Shown: piece after piece, positions 27,816-37,870 of the stretch
How the letters are laid out: every line of letters starts with the position of its first letter
How positions within the stretch are numbered: the stretch's first letter is position 1
Assembly: GCA_947040495.1 (NCBI GenBank)
Contig: CAMRBQ010000002.1
Span: 1-64,000, forward strand
Source: an uncultured Spirochaetia bacterium
Lineage (GTDB): Bacteria; Spirochaetota; Brachyspiria; Brachyspirales; Brachyspiraceae
Direction of reading: 5' to 3'
DNA: 64,000 nt
The notes under the pieces: generated by a model
What the model saw: only the letters and a program-made list of their open reading frames with translations
What the model was told of the DNA's origin: nothing
Database searches by the model: none
Translations under genes and position numbers: made by a program

Positions 27816-29048
27816 ATGGCTGTTAAGAAAAAAGATACTGGCGATACAGTGCCTAAAAAAAGTGGTAAAGCAGAGGCTATTGATTCGATAAGTGATTTAA
27901 TTAATAAAAAGTTTGGGCAAGGTTCATTTATGAAACTTGGTGCCAATAGTAAAGTAAAAGTTGATGTTATTTCTACTGGGGCTTTGACTCTTGATCATGT
28001 GCTTGGTGTTGGAGGTATTCCTCGCGGGCGTATAACAGAGATATATGGGCCTGAGGCTTCTGGAAAGACAACACTTACTTTACATGTTATAGCGGAAGCA
28101 CAAAAAGCAGGAGGTAATGCTTGTTTTATCGATGCAGAACATGCATTAGACCCTGTATATGCAAGGGCATTGGGCGTTGATATTGATAATTTATATATAT
28201 CACAGCCAGATAGTGGTGAAGAGGCACTTGATATATTAGAAAAAGTTGTATCATCTAGTGCTTTTGATATTGCTGTAGTAGATTCTGTTGCGGCATTGGT
28301 TTCTAGGGCAGAGTTGGCAGGCGATATTGGTGATACTCATGTTGCATTGCAAGCGAGATTAATGAGCCATGCTTTGAGAAAACTTACTGCTATTATAAGT
28401 AACACAAATACAGCTGTAATATTTATAAATCAATTGCGTCAAGCGATAAGTACATCAGGATATGGTGGTGGTCCTAGCGAAACTACCACAGGTGGAAAAG
28501 CATTGAAATTTTATTCATCTGTAAGGCTTGATATTAGACGTACTGAATGGATTAAAAAAGCAGAAGAAACTATTGGGCATAAAGTTAAAGTAAAGGTAGT
28601 AAAAAATAAACTTTCTGCTCCATTTAAAATTGTAAATTTAGAGATAGTATTTGGTAAGGGAATATCTGCTTCTGGACTATTGATAGATCTTGGGCTTGAG
28701 GCAAAAATACTTACACGTAGTGGTGCTTGGTTTTATTACGAGGGAGAGCAGGTCGCTCAGGGTAAAGAAAAACTAAGAGATATACTTGAAAATGATAAAA
28801 AGATGAGTCTTGAACTTGAATTGAAAGTACGAGAAACATTAGAGATGGGTGGTACTGAAAGAATAAAGGAATTGTTAGCAGGGCTTGAAAAAGAAAAAGC
28901 TATAGAAATAAAAAGTGATGATGCTAGTTCTACTAATGAAGCCGAAGCCGAAAGCAAGACAAAGGTTATAGAAAAAAAGCCTGAAGCAAAAGATGATGGT
29001 GAGAAAGGCTTTTTTGATGATAAAAATACTACAGATTCAGCTGATTAA
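27816..29048 (+). CDS. recA: Recombinase RecA with divergent L2 loop
   Basis: 410 aa. Strand-exchange ATPase and SOS co-protease. Walker [10 protein letters not shown] (78-86), Walker B region [13 protein letters not shown]1 segment [20 protein letters not shown], and [20 protein letters not shown] are all present, so it is a true RecA. Between INQLR and ETTTGG the usual ten-residue KIGVMFGNP-type loop is replaced by thirteen residues ([13 protein letters not shown], 209-221), losing the conserved MFG of DNA-binding loop L2; L1 also has Ala for a usual Gly. The last 60 residues are acidic and repetitive as in many RecAs. A possible operator lies over the RBS. The REC-HATPase gene follows after 5 nt. 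Confidence 0.96.
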   Translation: MAVKKKDTGDTVPKKSGKAEAIDSISDLINKKFGQGSFMKLGANSKVKVDVISTGALTLDHVLGVGGIPRGRITEIYGPEASGKTTLTLHVIAEAQKAGGNACFIDAEHALDPVYARALGVDIDNLYISQPDSGEEALDILEKVVSSSAFDIAVVDSVAALVSRAELAGDIGDTHVALQARLMSHALRKLTAIISNTNTAVIFINQLRQAISTSGYGGGPSETTTGGKALKFYSSVRLDIRRTEWIKKAEETIGHKVKVKVVKNKLSAPFKIVNLEIVFGKGISASGLLIDLGLEAKILTRSGAWFYYEGEQVAQGKEKLRDILENDKKMSLELELKVRETLEMGGTERIKELLAGLEKEKAIEIKSDDASSTNEAEAESKTKVIEKKPEAKDDGEKGFFDDKNTTDSAD

Positions 29049-29053
29049 TTTTT

Positions 29054-29845
29054 ATGTATGATACGCTCATAATAGAACAAGATAAATTTGCAAATACTTT
29101 GTCTAATATTTTAAAAAGTGGTAGCTATAAAGTATATGAAACGAATAGTATAGATGATTCTATAGAAGAAATAAAAAAAGTTAGATATAATTTAATATTT
29201 GTTGATATAGATTTAGTAAATAAAAATCCCTTGTTTTGGCAAATGAGGGAAAAGTATGCAAATGATAGTCTTGTCGTTATTACTTCTGATAAAGATGGCA
29301 TTGAAGATAGACTATTTCCAATAAAAGAAAATGTATGTGATATTATTACAAAGCCGTATAATATGGACATGGTTCTTAATTTACTCAATTCGTTAAAAGA
29401 AAAATATAGATTTCATATTGCTAAGGAAAGTATATTTTCATTTATAAAATCAAAAATTTCTATAAATATACCTTCAGATAAAAAGTATATAGAGTATTTA
29501 TCATCATATTTGGATAATATTTTTTATGTCAATCTTGTAAGTGATGTGGCATCATTTAAAATAGCTTTTGAAGAGGCTGTCATAAATGCTATTATACATG
29601 GCAATAAATCGGATAGCAAAAAAAATGTCAAAATAGATATACATATTAATCATAAAAAAATAAAAATAGTTATTGAAGATGAAGGGCAAGGCTTTGATTA
29701 TGTCAATGCCTTGATAAAACTTACAGAAACACAAACTAATATATTTAAAACAAGTGGGCGTGGGATATTTATGATGTCTTTGTATACAGATGATTTTTGT
29801 TATGAAAAAGATGGTAGAAAAATTACATTAGTAAAGCATCTCTAA
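29054..29845 (+). CDS. Response-regulator/RsbW-like HATPase fusion
   Basis: 263 aa. N-terminal receiver-like domain (about 1-120) with phospho-acceptor candidate Asp in FVDIDL (near 52-56), VVITS and the TKPYN lysine. C-terminal HATPase_c of the RsbW/SpoIIAB anti-sigma kinase type: EEAVINAIIHGNK (N-box), IEDEGQGFDY (G1) and TSGRGIFMMSLYTDD (G2). It could couple phosphorylation of the receiver to release of a sigma factor or to phosphorylation of a STAS partner. Possible partners in this window are the PP2C phosphatase at 16414 and the STAS protein at 57977. It is 5 nt behind recA and probably coupled to it. Confidence 0.85.
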   Translation: MYDTLIIEQDKFANTLSNILKSGSYKVYETNSIDDSIEEIKKVRYNLIFVDIDLVNKNPLFWQMREKYANDSLVVITSDKDGIEDRLFPIKENVCDIITKPYNMDMVLNLLNSLKEKYRFHIAKESIFSFIKSKISINIPSDKKYIEYLSSYLDNIFYVNLVSDVASFKIAFEEAVINAIIHGNKSDSKKNVKIDIHINHKKIKIVIEDEGQGFDYVNALIKLTETQTNIFKTSGRGIFMMSLYTDDFCYEKDGRKITLVKHL

Positions 29846-29946
29846 GATATAATTTCAGCATATAATTTACAACAAAAATTATAGTAATATATTATTTTTA
29901 TAATGCCGTTAATAGATATGTATAAATATTAAGAAAGGCATATCTA

Positions 29947-30081
29947 ATGATAAGTATTAATTCTAAAATGAACAAGCATAGTCGTAAAATAGAAAAAGAC
30001 AAAAACATATATGATAAACATTTGAATCATAGTTTTATAGGTAGCGATTATGCTGATTCAATAGAATGGAATAAACAGTAG
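29947..30081 (+). CDS. Small ORF, 44 aa
   Basis: ATG with a good RBS (AAGAAAGG, about 7 nt upstream) opens a 44-residue basic, hydrophilic peptide (MISINSKMNKHSRKIEKDKN...). It ends 15 nt before the next gene's ATG, so it may be the first gene of that transcript. No relative recognised; coding status rests on RBS and position only. Confidence 0.4.
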   Translation: MISINSKMNKHSRKIEKDKNIYDKHLNHSFIGSDYADSIEWNKQ

Positions 30082-30096
30082 ATAATTGGTGATAAA

Positions 30097-30723
30097 ATGA
30101 AAATACTTTTGATGTCTTTATTTATTGTATTGTCTATACTTACTACTAGTGATAGCATAGATGCCGTTGTCGGTATGCGAGAATCTACCATCGTCGTAAA
30201 AAAAGACTATGGCTATATTAGATATGCGGAGGATTTTTATAGGCTATATTCTTTACCTTTGTATTATAATGAGAGCGACTTGTTTGCAAATATATATTAT
30301 CTTGACTTAGCATTAGAAGCCCCATTTGATTTTGCAAATAGAGCATTGACAATTATTAAAACAGAACAAGAATATGCAAAGTACAAAGATATTTTACATA
30401 TGCAATTTAATTACCTTATGACTCAAAATTATGTTTATTTAGGTTCTTTATATGATAAGCAAAACTATTATTTTTATAATGATCAATTTAAAAAAGAAAT
30501 AAAAGATAGTTATGAATATGCGAAATATTATTATGAGCTCGCTGATAAACAATGGAAAGCAACAAAGATATTGGCAAATAAAGTTATTAGAAATAAAGCA
30601 AAAGTAGATATGCCTAGTTTTATTGACAGAGCCTATAAAATATCAAGAGGTGAAATTAATTATTCAAAAACTGTTCAAAAACGTATCAATATAATTGATA
30701 AAACAATAGCAGATATTGAATAA
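30097..30723 (+). CDS. Exported protein of unknown function, 208 aa
   Basis: An N-terminal hydrophobic stretch (residues 3-20) looks like a signal peptide or uncleaved anchor, followed by a helical, tyrosine-rich body (RYAEDFYRLYSLPLYYNESD, YEYAKYYYELADKQW) and a basic end. The helical repeats with Tyr/Ala are vaguely TPR-like. I recognise no family. It lies 110 nt before the chemoreceptor gene. Confidence 0.65.
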   Translation: MKILLMSLFIVLSILTTSDSIDAVVGMRESTIVVKKDYGYIRYAEDFYRLYSLPLYYNESDLFANIYYLDLALEAPFDFANRALTIIKTEQEYAKYKDILHMQFNYLMTQNYVYLGSLYDKQNYYFYNDQFKKEIKDSYEYAKYYYELADKQWKATKILANKVIRNKAKVDMPSFIDRAYKISRGEINYSKTVQKRINIIDKTIADIE

Positions 30724-30832
30724 TTATAGTATACTATTTGACATAGCTATAATTATTTATATTTTTTTCTTGTATTTTTTTCAGAGTAGTCGATAATAGA
30801 TAGCAATATACATTTTCAGAGAGTTTTATTGT

Positions 30833-33667
30833 ATGAAACCAAATAATAAAAAGTTAACTATAAAAGAAAAGAAATTAGAAAAAGTATATAAAATATTTTT
30901 ATTAAAGCTATATTTTGCATACCTTGTTGTGGCTACTGCAACATTGTCATATTATTTTTTATTTTTATCTATAGTATTTCCAAGTGTAACTCAACCACCA
31001 CCGTCTACCATACCATTTTTTATGATTTTATCGATACCATTTTTTATTACACAGGTTATTTTTTCTAAAAGATGGTTTAAATACAAAAAAATACCATTAG
31101 GTCGTTTCTTTATATATAATATTGCTGTTGGCATTTTTGTTCTTTCATTTATGATGAATGTTACATATAGGAATATTTATTTATTTGAGGCTCTAAATAT
31201 AAATTTATTCATGACAATAATGCTCATGTCATTTGGAATGTTACTTGCGGTATTCTTTTTCACAATATTTTCTAGACCGATATATGCACTAAAACTCGAG
31301 CCGAGTTTAAATATTAGTTTTATACTAAAAATCATGCCAATCATTGTCTTTTCTATTATGTTCTTTTTTCTAATAGTAAGGGGTTCGATGTATGAATCGC
31401 AACTTGATTTAAAGAGGAATTATAATTTTCATGAGAAAGAAAATAAATTAATTCTTTTGACAGAGAGATTAGATAATTTAGTAGACAGTTCAATAAAAGA
31501 TCAAAATGTTATATCAAAATATATAAGTCTTTTAAATGAAAACTCGAATATTACATATGAGACAGCATCTCAATTAATAATCGAAAATTATATAAATGAT
31601 ATACATGGCATGCAAAATAATAATAATATGAGTATAAAAAGTATCGGTTTATATTTAAGTAAAGAATCGATATTGCTTCAAAACCCACCCTCGATAAATA
31701 GTGAATCCTATATTGAGTGGGATTTAAATACTATGGATGTTTCTACAAATAAGATTGCGATTATGCAAAGCGATGTTATTCTTGGTATTGCGGAAGAGCG
31801 AAAACCCTATGTAGAGATAAGATATATTACTGAACAGTCGAGCATATTAAATATATATAGCCCAATATTAATGGATAATGAGATAAAAGGCATAATCGTT
31901 TTCAGGTTATTAGAAACAAGTATTAATAAAATCATAGATGAAATAAATCTCGATAAAGATTCGAGTATAGTTATATTAAATGCTGATAATATATTGAGCT
32001 ATGTTTATAATGAAGCCACAAAAGATGTAGTAAATCTTTTGTTAGAACAAGGTAGTAAGAGCCGCTGGGCGAATATCTTATCTGAAAAATATATAAGACT
32101 AAATAGTAATATTATGCTTTCGGATATACTTGATTATAGTAGTAGCAATGATGAGTTTCGGTTATTAAAATCCTCTAAGGACAATTTAAATTTTGATATA
32201 CTCTTGATTTGGCGAGCACGAAGTGTACAAGAGAGTATTCAGTCGCAGACTATTATGGAAATATCGAGTGTCATCTCTTTAATTGCTTTGATATTTATTA
32301 CTATAGTTATATTTTTAATTATGAAGATGCATCAAGTCCAAATTTTGAAAGTAGGGCGAGCGACAGCTTTGCTTGCGAAATTTGGAGGGGACCTCACAGA
32401 AAGGGTCGTTGTGAAATCAAATGATGAGACAGGCATATTAGCGTATGGGTTAAATAAATTTTTAGAGAAAATATCAATAATTATAGAAACGATAAAAAAA
32501 AATACATCAAGAATCATAGAATGTTTTAATATCACAGATGATATTATATCTGAAAATTATTCTACAACAGATAAGGCCTCGAAGGAATTTGAATCTGAAA
32601 TTAAAACGATAGAGAAAGTATCTAATTTAGTTCATAATGCTTCGATTGTGTCGAATAGTCAGAGAAGGCAATTTGTATCAGTCAATGATTCGATTCAAAC
32701 ATTATTAAAAACGGTTTCAAATATTAATGGAAGTATGGAAGACCAGGCGGTTGCGATAAATGAAACGAGTGCTTCGATACATCAAATGATGTCAAATATA
32801 GCTTCGGTCGCGCAGAGTGCCCAACAGGTGAATCAGTTTTCGCAAGATTTAGTTACAGATGCAAAGAGTGGTAGCGACATTGGCGAAGAGGTTATGGAAG
32901 CGATACAACATATAAAAGAAGCCTCTGTTCAAATTACAGATATTACAAAAGTTATTCAGGTGATATCGGAGCAAACAAATTTGCTTGCGATGAATGCTGC
33001 GATAGAGGCCGCTCATGCGGGAGAGCAAGGCAAGGGCTTTGCAATTGTTGCGGATAAAATTAGAAAACTCGCAGAAGATACAGGTGAAAATTCCAAAATC
33101 ATTGGTGGAATTGTACAAGATGTTACTGATTCTATAGAACATACAGTATCGCTTGCGGTGCAAAGTAGTGATTCATTAGAAAAAATATTAGATTCTTCTA
33201 CATCGGTCGCCTTGTTAATAAGTGAAATCACAAATGCAAATAGTGAACTTGATTTAGGCAGGCGAGATATACTTAATGTACTAAAAAATCTTAATCAGAT
33301 AACATTTACAGTGCAAAATCTTTCTGATGAGCAGACTGACATAAGTAATAAAGTAGGCTCTCAAATAGCATCTGTGGATAAACTTGCAGAAGATGTTGGC
33401 TTGGCTGTTGATAATGTAAACAGAGAAACGAGTGGGCTGCTTGATTCGATCACATCGGTATCAACATTAATTTCTTATAGTAAAGAGCAGGTGAATAATC
33501 TGGAAATAAGTATAGATACAATGAAGAAAGTATTTAGCAATATTGATAAACTGGTCAATATCTTTGTCACAGATGAGGATGTCGAAAAAGAAATTGAAAT
33601 CACTACGTCTAGGAAAAAGAGGTTTGTTTTTCATAAATTATTAAATAAATTTAAAAGAAAAAAGTGA
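30833..33667 (+). CDS. Methyl-accepting chemotaxis protein with multi-span N-terminus
   Basis: 944 aa. About five membrane helices in the first 190 residues, an extracytoplasmic cache-like sensor at about 195-470, a further helix ([20 protein letters not shown] near 480-498), a HAMP region, and a long signalling coiled coil whose tip is [20 protein letters not shown] (about 709-728) followed by [15 protein letters not shown]. It relays ligand binding to CheA/CheW and flagella. The several N-terminal helices before the sensor are more than the usual one. Serine is often encoded by TCG and arginine/alanine by G-ending codons, unlike the neighbours. It is followed 4 nt later by an OmpA-family gene. 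Confidence 0.92.
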   Translation: MKPNNKKLTIKEKKLEKVYKIFLLKLYFAYLVVATATLSYYFLFLSIVFPSVTQPPPSTIPFFMILSIPFFITQVIFSKRWFKYKKIPLGRFFIYNIAVGIFVLSFMMNVTYRNIYLFEALNINLFMTIMLMSFGMLLAVFFFTIFSRPIYALKLEPSLNISFILKIMPIIVFSIMFFFLIVRGSMYESQLDLKRNYNFHEKENKLILLTERLDNLVDSSIKDQNVISKYISLLNENSNITYETASQLIIENYINDIHGMQNNNNMSIKSIGLYLSKESILLQNPPSINSESYIEWDLNTMDVSTNKIAIMQSDVILGIAEERKPYVEIRYITEQSSILNIYSPILMDNEIKGIIVFRLLETSINKIIDEINLDKDSSIVILNADNILSYVYNEATKDVVNLLLEQGSKSRWANILSEKYIRLNSNIMLSDILDYSSSNDEFRLLKSSKDNLNFDILLIWRARSVQESIQSQTIMEISSVISLIALIFITIVIFLIMKMHQVQILKVGRATALLAKFGGDLTERVVVKSNDETGILAYGLNKFLEKISIIIETIKKNTSRIIECFNITDDIISENYSTTDKASKEFESEIKTIEKVSNLVHNASIVSNSQRRQFVSVNDSIQTLLKTVSNINGSMEDQAVAINETSASIHQMMSNIASVAQSAQQVNQFSQDLVTDAKSGSDIGEEVMEAIQHIKEASVQITDITKVIQVISEQTNLLAMNAAIEAAHAGEQGKGFAIVADKIRKLAEDTGENSKIIGGIVQDVTDSIEHTVSLAVQSSDSLEKILDSSTSVALLISEITNANSELDLGRRDILNVLKNLNQITFTVQNLSDEQTDISNKVGSQIASVDKLAEDVGLAVDNVNRETSGLLDSITSVSTLISYSKEQVNNLEISIDTMKKVFSNIDKLVNIFVTDEDVEKEIEITTSRKKRFVFHKLLNKFKRKK

Positions 33668-33671
33668 AAAA

Positions 33672-34874
33672 ATGAGACATATAATTAATTTACTATTTTT
33701 AATATTATCAGCAAATATATTAAATGCCCAAACTAATGAACATCTTTTTAGATGGAATCTAGAAGAAGGGCAAAGACTTGAAATTGTTCGTACGGCGGAT
33801 ATAATTTATATAGAAAACACTATACAAAGAGATGTGTACGAAGAAAGAAATATTATAGATTTGACGGCCTATAGAGAAACAGCAAATGGTCAAGGATTTC
33901 AAGTACAGGGTATATTTAAGACATATTCTAGAAAGAAAGGTGAAGATGTATTTAAATTAAATAGAGAATATCAGAGTGATTTTGTCATAGAAAAAAATGG
34001 TAGGTATATTGTATCAAAAAAATATTTTATGCCAAATGTTAGAAGCATACCAACATTTCCAGATACTTCTCTTAGAACTGGTGATAGCTGGCATGCTCAA
34101 AGCGAAGAACACTTTGATACATTTGATATGCCATTAAAACTAGTGCTTAATCCTTCATACCTTATTTCATCTTATGGTAATATCAATGGTACAAATACAG
34201 CCGATATAAATTATCATGTTATAATAAATAAAGACTTAAATCAGGCAGGGCTTAGAGGGGATTCGACACCCTATGTGATTTATGGATATAACTATGGTAC
34301 ATATATATGGGATATAGATAGAAATATTCCAATAACTTCGGATGAATATTATCATATACTTTTTGGTTTTGGCCCCAATCATCAATTTGCTTCAATAGAA
34401 TATAAAATGAACTTCAACACAGATTATAATATATATGAACCGATAGAAACTAATATGATGAAAAAAGAGAGTGAGCGATTAAGAGAAAGCCTTGGAGATA
34501 GTAATATAGAAGTAGGCGAAGTAGATGAAGGTATTGTATTAAGGCTTGGTGAAATATTATTTGCAACAGATTCGGATCAATTAAAAAATGATAGTAAAGA
34601 TACACTTGAAAAGATAGTTAAAACTATTAAAGAGATATATCCAGATAGAGAGATAATAATTGAAGGGCATACAGATAATAAAGGTAGATTTGAATATAAT
34701 CAAAAATTATCTGAAAATAGAGCAAAAACAGTTGCTGAAGAGATTAAAAATGATATAGCCCATGATAAGGTTTCCTATAAGGGATTAGCGGATACTGAAC
34801 CTATCGATGATAATGAAACAATAGAAGGGCGTGCTAGAAATAGACGTGTTGACATAATAATAAAGCTACGCTAA
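33672..34874 (+). CDS. OmpA-family outer-membrane/periplasmic protein, 400 aa
   Basis: Signal peptide (MRHIINLLFLILSANILNA), a beta-rich domain at about 20-255, and a C-terminal OmpA_C peptidoglycan-binding domain from about 285: LGEILFATDSDQLKND, IIIEGHTDNKGRFEYNQKLS, RAKTVAEEI and EGRARNRRVDIII. The motif is complete, including the Asp and Arg that contact peptidoglycan. It starts 4 nt after the chemoreceptor stop, suggesting co-transcription. The N-terminal domain resembles nothing I can name. Confidence 0.87.
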   Translation: MRHIINLLFLILSANILNAQTNEHLFRWNLEEGQRLEIVRTADIIYIENTIQRDVYEERNIIDLTAYRETANGQGFQVQGIFKTYSRKKGEDVFKLNREYQSDFVIEKNGRYIVSKKYFMPNVRSIPTFPDTSLRTGDSWHAQSEEHFDTFDMPLKLVLNPSYLISSYGNINGTNTADINYHVIINKDLNQAGLRGDSTPYVIYGYNYGTYIWDIDRNIPITSDEYYHILFGFGPNHQFASIEYKMNFNTDYNIYEPIETNMMKKESERLRESLGDSNIEVGEVDEGIVLRLGEILFATDSDQLKNDSKDTLEKIVKTIKEIYPDREIIIEGHTDNKGRFEYNQKLSENRAKTVAEEIKNDIAHDKVSYKGLADTEPIDDNETIEGRARNRRVDIIIKLR

Positions 34875-34923
34875 TATATTTTATTATTAATGCAATTATT
34901 CAAATTAGGGTTATATTTTTATT

Positions 34924-35571
34924 GTGAAAAAATTAAGTTTACATAGGCTATTAAAAAAAATATCAGATAAACCGCATGAAGATAAAATTTTAAGTAATTT
35001 TATTAATATGATTATTAATACACGCTTTATTAGAATTTTGTCTAGCCTTGATGATAAAATGTTTTTAAAGGTTTTTCAAGAGAACCCTAATGCTACTCTT
35101 AAAAAGATTATGTATGTTTTTTCTCGTGTAGGAGATGGATATATATGGATATTTACAGCATTATTTCTAATTGTCATAAAATTGCCTTTGATATATTTAT
35201 ATTTAATGCGTAGTGCAACAGGCACAATATTTTGTATAATACTTTTTACTTATTTTAAGAATCTTATAAATAGGGTTCGTCCATATAAAAAACATCATAA
35301 AAGACCTATGATTATCCCACCTGATAGATACTCTTTTCCATCGGGGCATACTATAGTATCATTTTCTATAGCTATAACATTTGGTACACATAATCCATTT
35401 TTGTTTTCATATTGCATTTTTTTTAGCACATGTATTGCTGTTAGTAGGGTGTATACAGGGGTGCATTATCCATTTGATGTTATTATAAGCTCTGTTTTAG
35501 GTGTTATAGTAGGCCTATTTTCAAATGTATTGTTCTATTTTATTATTGATATGCCTATCATTGGATTTTAA
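34924..35571 (+). CDS. PAP2-family membrane phosphatase
   Basis: 215 aa, GTG start. Membrane phosphatase with the three PAP2 motifs: KNLINRVRPYKKH (K-x6-RP), SFPSGHTIVSFS (PSGH) and SRVYTGVHYPFDVI (SR-x5-H-x3-D). Five to six membrane helices surround them. Such enzymes dephosphorylate undecaprenyl pyrophosphate, phosphatidic acid or related lipids; which one cannot be told. Gene stands between the OmpA-family gene and recJ, with about 96 nt before recJ. Confidence 0.88.
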   Translation: MKKLSLHRLLKKISDKPHEDKILSNFINMIINTRFIRILSSLDDKMFLKVFQENPNATLKKIMYVFSRVGDGYIWIFTALFLIVIKLPLIYLYLMRSATGTIFCIILFTYFKNLINRVRPYKKHHKRPMIIPPDRYSFPSGHTIVSFSIAITFGTHNPFLFSYCIFFSTCIAVSRVYTGVHYPFDVIISSVLGVIVGLFSNVLFYFIIDMPIIGF

Positions 35572-35667
35572 AATATATAAACAAAAATAAATAGATTGAT
35601 TTTTTATTTATTATCATATAAACATATTATAAACTATAAGATTAGAGTAAATAATAAATAAATAAAT

Positions 35668-37821
35668 ATGATAGATATAAATAAACTTCATGACATAACC
35701 AAAGCCCTCCTCAAAAACCGTAGTATAGAAACCGAAAGTGAAATATTTGATTTTTTTTATCAAGATATATATAGCTTATCAAATCCATTTGCTATAAAAA
35801 GTGTTGTAGAATTTATAGATAGACTTAGGCAAGCGATAGATGATAAAGAGCATATTCTCATATATGGTGATAAAGATGCCGATGGTATAACTGCTTCTGC
35901 TATAATGTATAATACATTAAAGGTAGTTGCTGATAATGTGCAAGGTTTTGTCCCAACACTTAAAACTGGTTATGGCTTATCAAAGGCTGTTATAGAAGAA
36001 TATGTAGCCGAGGGCGTTTCATTAATTATTACAGTAGATTGCGGTATTTCAAATATTGAAGAAGTCGCATATGCAAGAGAGCTTGGTGTCGATATAATTG
36101 TGACAGACCATCATGATATACCAAATGATATTCCAGATGCCTACTTGGTATTCAATCCAAAAATTGAAGATAGTGGCTTTGATAATAAAAATTTTTCAGG
36201 CTGTGCAGTGGCATTCAAACTTATGCAAGCATTTGTTTTCTCATATACAAAATACTATAATAGAAATTTTATAATATTTGAATATGATATATCTAAAGAT
36301 GAAAATTGTATTAATTATGTTCGGGCTATGCAGGTGAAAAATTTTATTTTACAAGCGGATATATTTTCATTAGAGCGAACATCTGATGGCTATATGATGG
36401 ATGGCTTTGATGAGCTTGTTAGCGAAGAAGAGGGGCTAGAAGAGCTGTCTTCTTATATGTTCGAAAATGATGATGTTAGTTTTGTAATCACAGGCTCTAA
36501 TCAAAAATTTGAAAGCCTTTTATTACTTTATAAAAAATATGATATATATATTGCTGAATATCAGGAAGTATTAAATCTTATAGATATAGCAAAAAAATGT
36601 TTTGATATAGACTATAAAACAAATAATACATTAGAATTATTTGCTCTTGCTCTTAGAATAAATATTTATAAATATGAAGGTCTAAAATATTGCTCAATGC
36701 ATATAAGGCTTGTTATATTTATGAAGTTATTCTTTTTAACACAAAAAAAAATAACCTCATATTTTAAAAAGAAATCTATATTAGTTGCATTTGGAACAGT
36801 GGCAGATGTTGTTTCTGCACTTGGAGAGAATAGGGTATTTATAAAATCGGGCTTAGATGAACTTCATACCACAGAGCATAAAAGATATAAAATACTCCTT
36901 GAAAAAACTCTCATTTCTAGGGGTAATAAAATAGATACCCAAGATATAGGTTGGCGTATTGCCCCATTTATAAATGCTGCGGGCAGATTAGGAGAGCCAC
37001 AAAAAGCATTTGAGTTTTTAACTTCTGATGATGAAGCTACATTAGAAAACCTTGCTGATGAAATATATGAGCTTAATAAAAAAAGAAGAACATTGACAGA
37101 ATTAAATTTTAAGGTAATAGAAAAAGAAATAAAAAAAATAAATTTAGATGAGCATTCAATAATAGTTATGAAAAGTAAAGAGATAGAGCAGGGCTTTACG
37201 GGGCTTATAGCAGGCAAAGTATTAACTATGTATGGCAAAACGGCTGTTATAATGTATGAAAGCGATGAAAATCAATGCATTGGTAGTATAAGAAGCCGCT
37301 CTAGTCATAATGTTAGATATATGCTTGAAAAGAATAAATCATTTCTTTTGGCATTTGGTGGACATAAAAATGCTGCAGGGTTTAGCCTTGATGTAAAGCA
37401 TTATGATGATTTTGTAAATAATATTTTAGAACATGCCAATGAATATAATTTTGGCGAAGAAGTTGAAGAGTTGAAATATGAGATGCCTATAGAATTTTCT
37501 TCTATCGATATGGACTTGGCACAAGAGCTTGAATTACTAAAACCATTTGGTGTGAATAATCTTGAGCCTATATTTTATACAAAAAATGTTTATATTATGG
37601 ATATTAGAAATATTGGCAAAGGCAATAAGATACATGCTTTAATCGACCTGAAAAGCGATGGGAAAATACTTCATAGTATAAAATGGTCTATGAGTGAGAG
37701 TGATTTTGATTTATTATTAGAAAAACCAAAATTAGATATAATGTATAAAATAAGACTCGATAATTATAAAAATGTTGCTGAAATAAAACTCTTCATAGAA
37801 AATTATAAAATACTTTCCTAG
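35668..37821 (+). CDS. recJ: Single-stranded-DNA exonuclease RecJ with central insertion
   Basis: 717 aa. DHH-family 5'-3' exonuclease used in recombination and repair. Motifs: IYGDKDADGITA, TVDCGISN, VTDHHDIP (DHH, about 147-150), then INAAGRLGEP and the DHHA1 motif FGGHKNAAGFSL. Compared with a typical RecJ (about 560 aa), some 150 extra residues separate SGCAVAFKLMQAF (about 190) from FGTVADVVSALGENR (about 371); the insertion is acidic and helical and has no motif I know. The last codons and stop lie inside the 29-bp repeat shared with 24253-24281, so the C-terminal end may have been reshaped. Confidence 0.92.
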   Translation: MIDINKLHDITKALLKNRSIETESEIFDFFYQDIYSLSNPFAIKSVVEFIDRLRQAIDDKEHILIYGDKDADGITASAIMYNTLKVVADNVQGFVPTLKTGYGLSKAVIEEYVAEGVSLIITVDCGISNIEEVAYARELGVDIIVTDHHDIPNDIPDAYLVFNPKIEDSGFDNKNFSGCAVAFKLMQAFVFSYTKYYNRNFIIFEYDISKDENCINYVRAMQVKNFILQADIFSLERTSDGYMMDGFDELVSEEEGLEELSSYMFENDDVSFVITGSNQKFESLLLLYKKYDIYIAEYQEVLNLIDIAKKCFDIDYKTNNTLELFALALRINIYKYEGLKYCSMHIRLVIFMKLFFLTQKKITSYFKKKSILVAFGTVADVVSALGENRVFIKSGLDELHTTEHKRYKILLEKTLISRGNKIDTQDIGWRIAPFINAAGRLGEPQKAFEFLTSDDEATLENLADEIYELNKKRRTLTELNFKVIEKEIKKINLDEHSIIVMKSKEIEQGFTGLIAGKVLTMYGKTAVIMYESDENQCIGSIRSRSSHNVRYMLEKNKSFLLAFGGHKNAAGFSLDVKHYDDFVNNILEHANEYNFGEEVEELKYEMPIEFSSIDMDLAQELELLKPFGVNNLEPIFYTKNVYIMDIRNIGKGNKIHALIDLKSDGKILHSIKWSMSESDFDLLLEKPKLDIMYKIRLDNYKNVAEIKLFIENYKILS

Positions 37822-37842
37822 TTGCACATTTGAATGCATTAA
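37814..37842 (+). repeat. 29-bp dispersed repeat, copy 2
   Basis: Exact duplicate of 24253-24281. The recJ stop codon TAG (37819-37821) is part of it. Only this unit is present here; the neighbouring module found at 24286 is absent. Confidence 0.9.
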
Positions 37843-37870
37843 TAATATTTAATTTATATTAATATAATAT

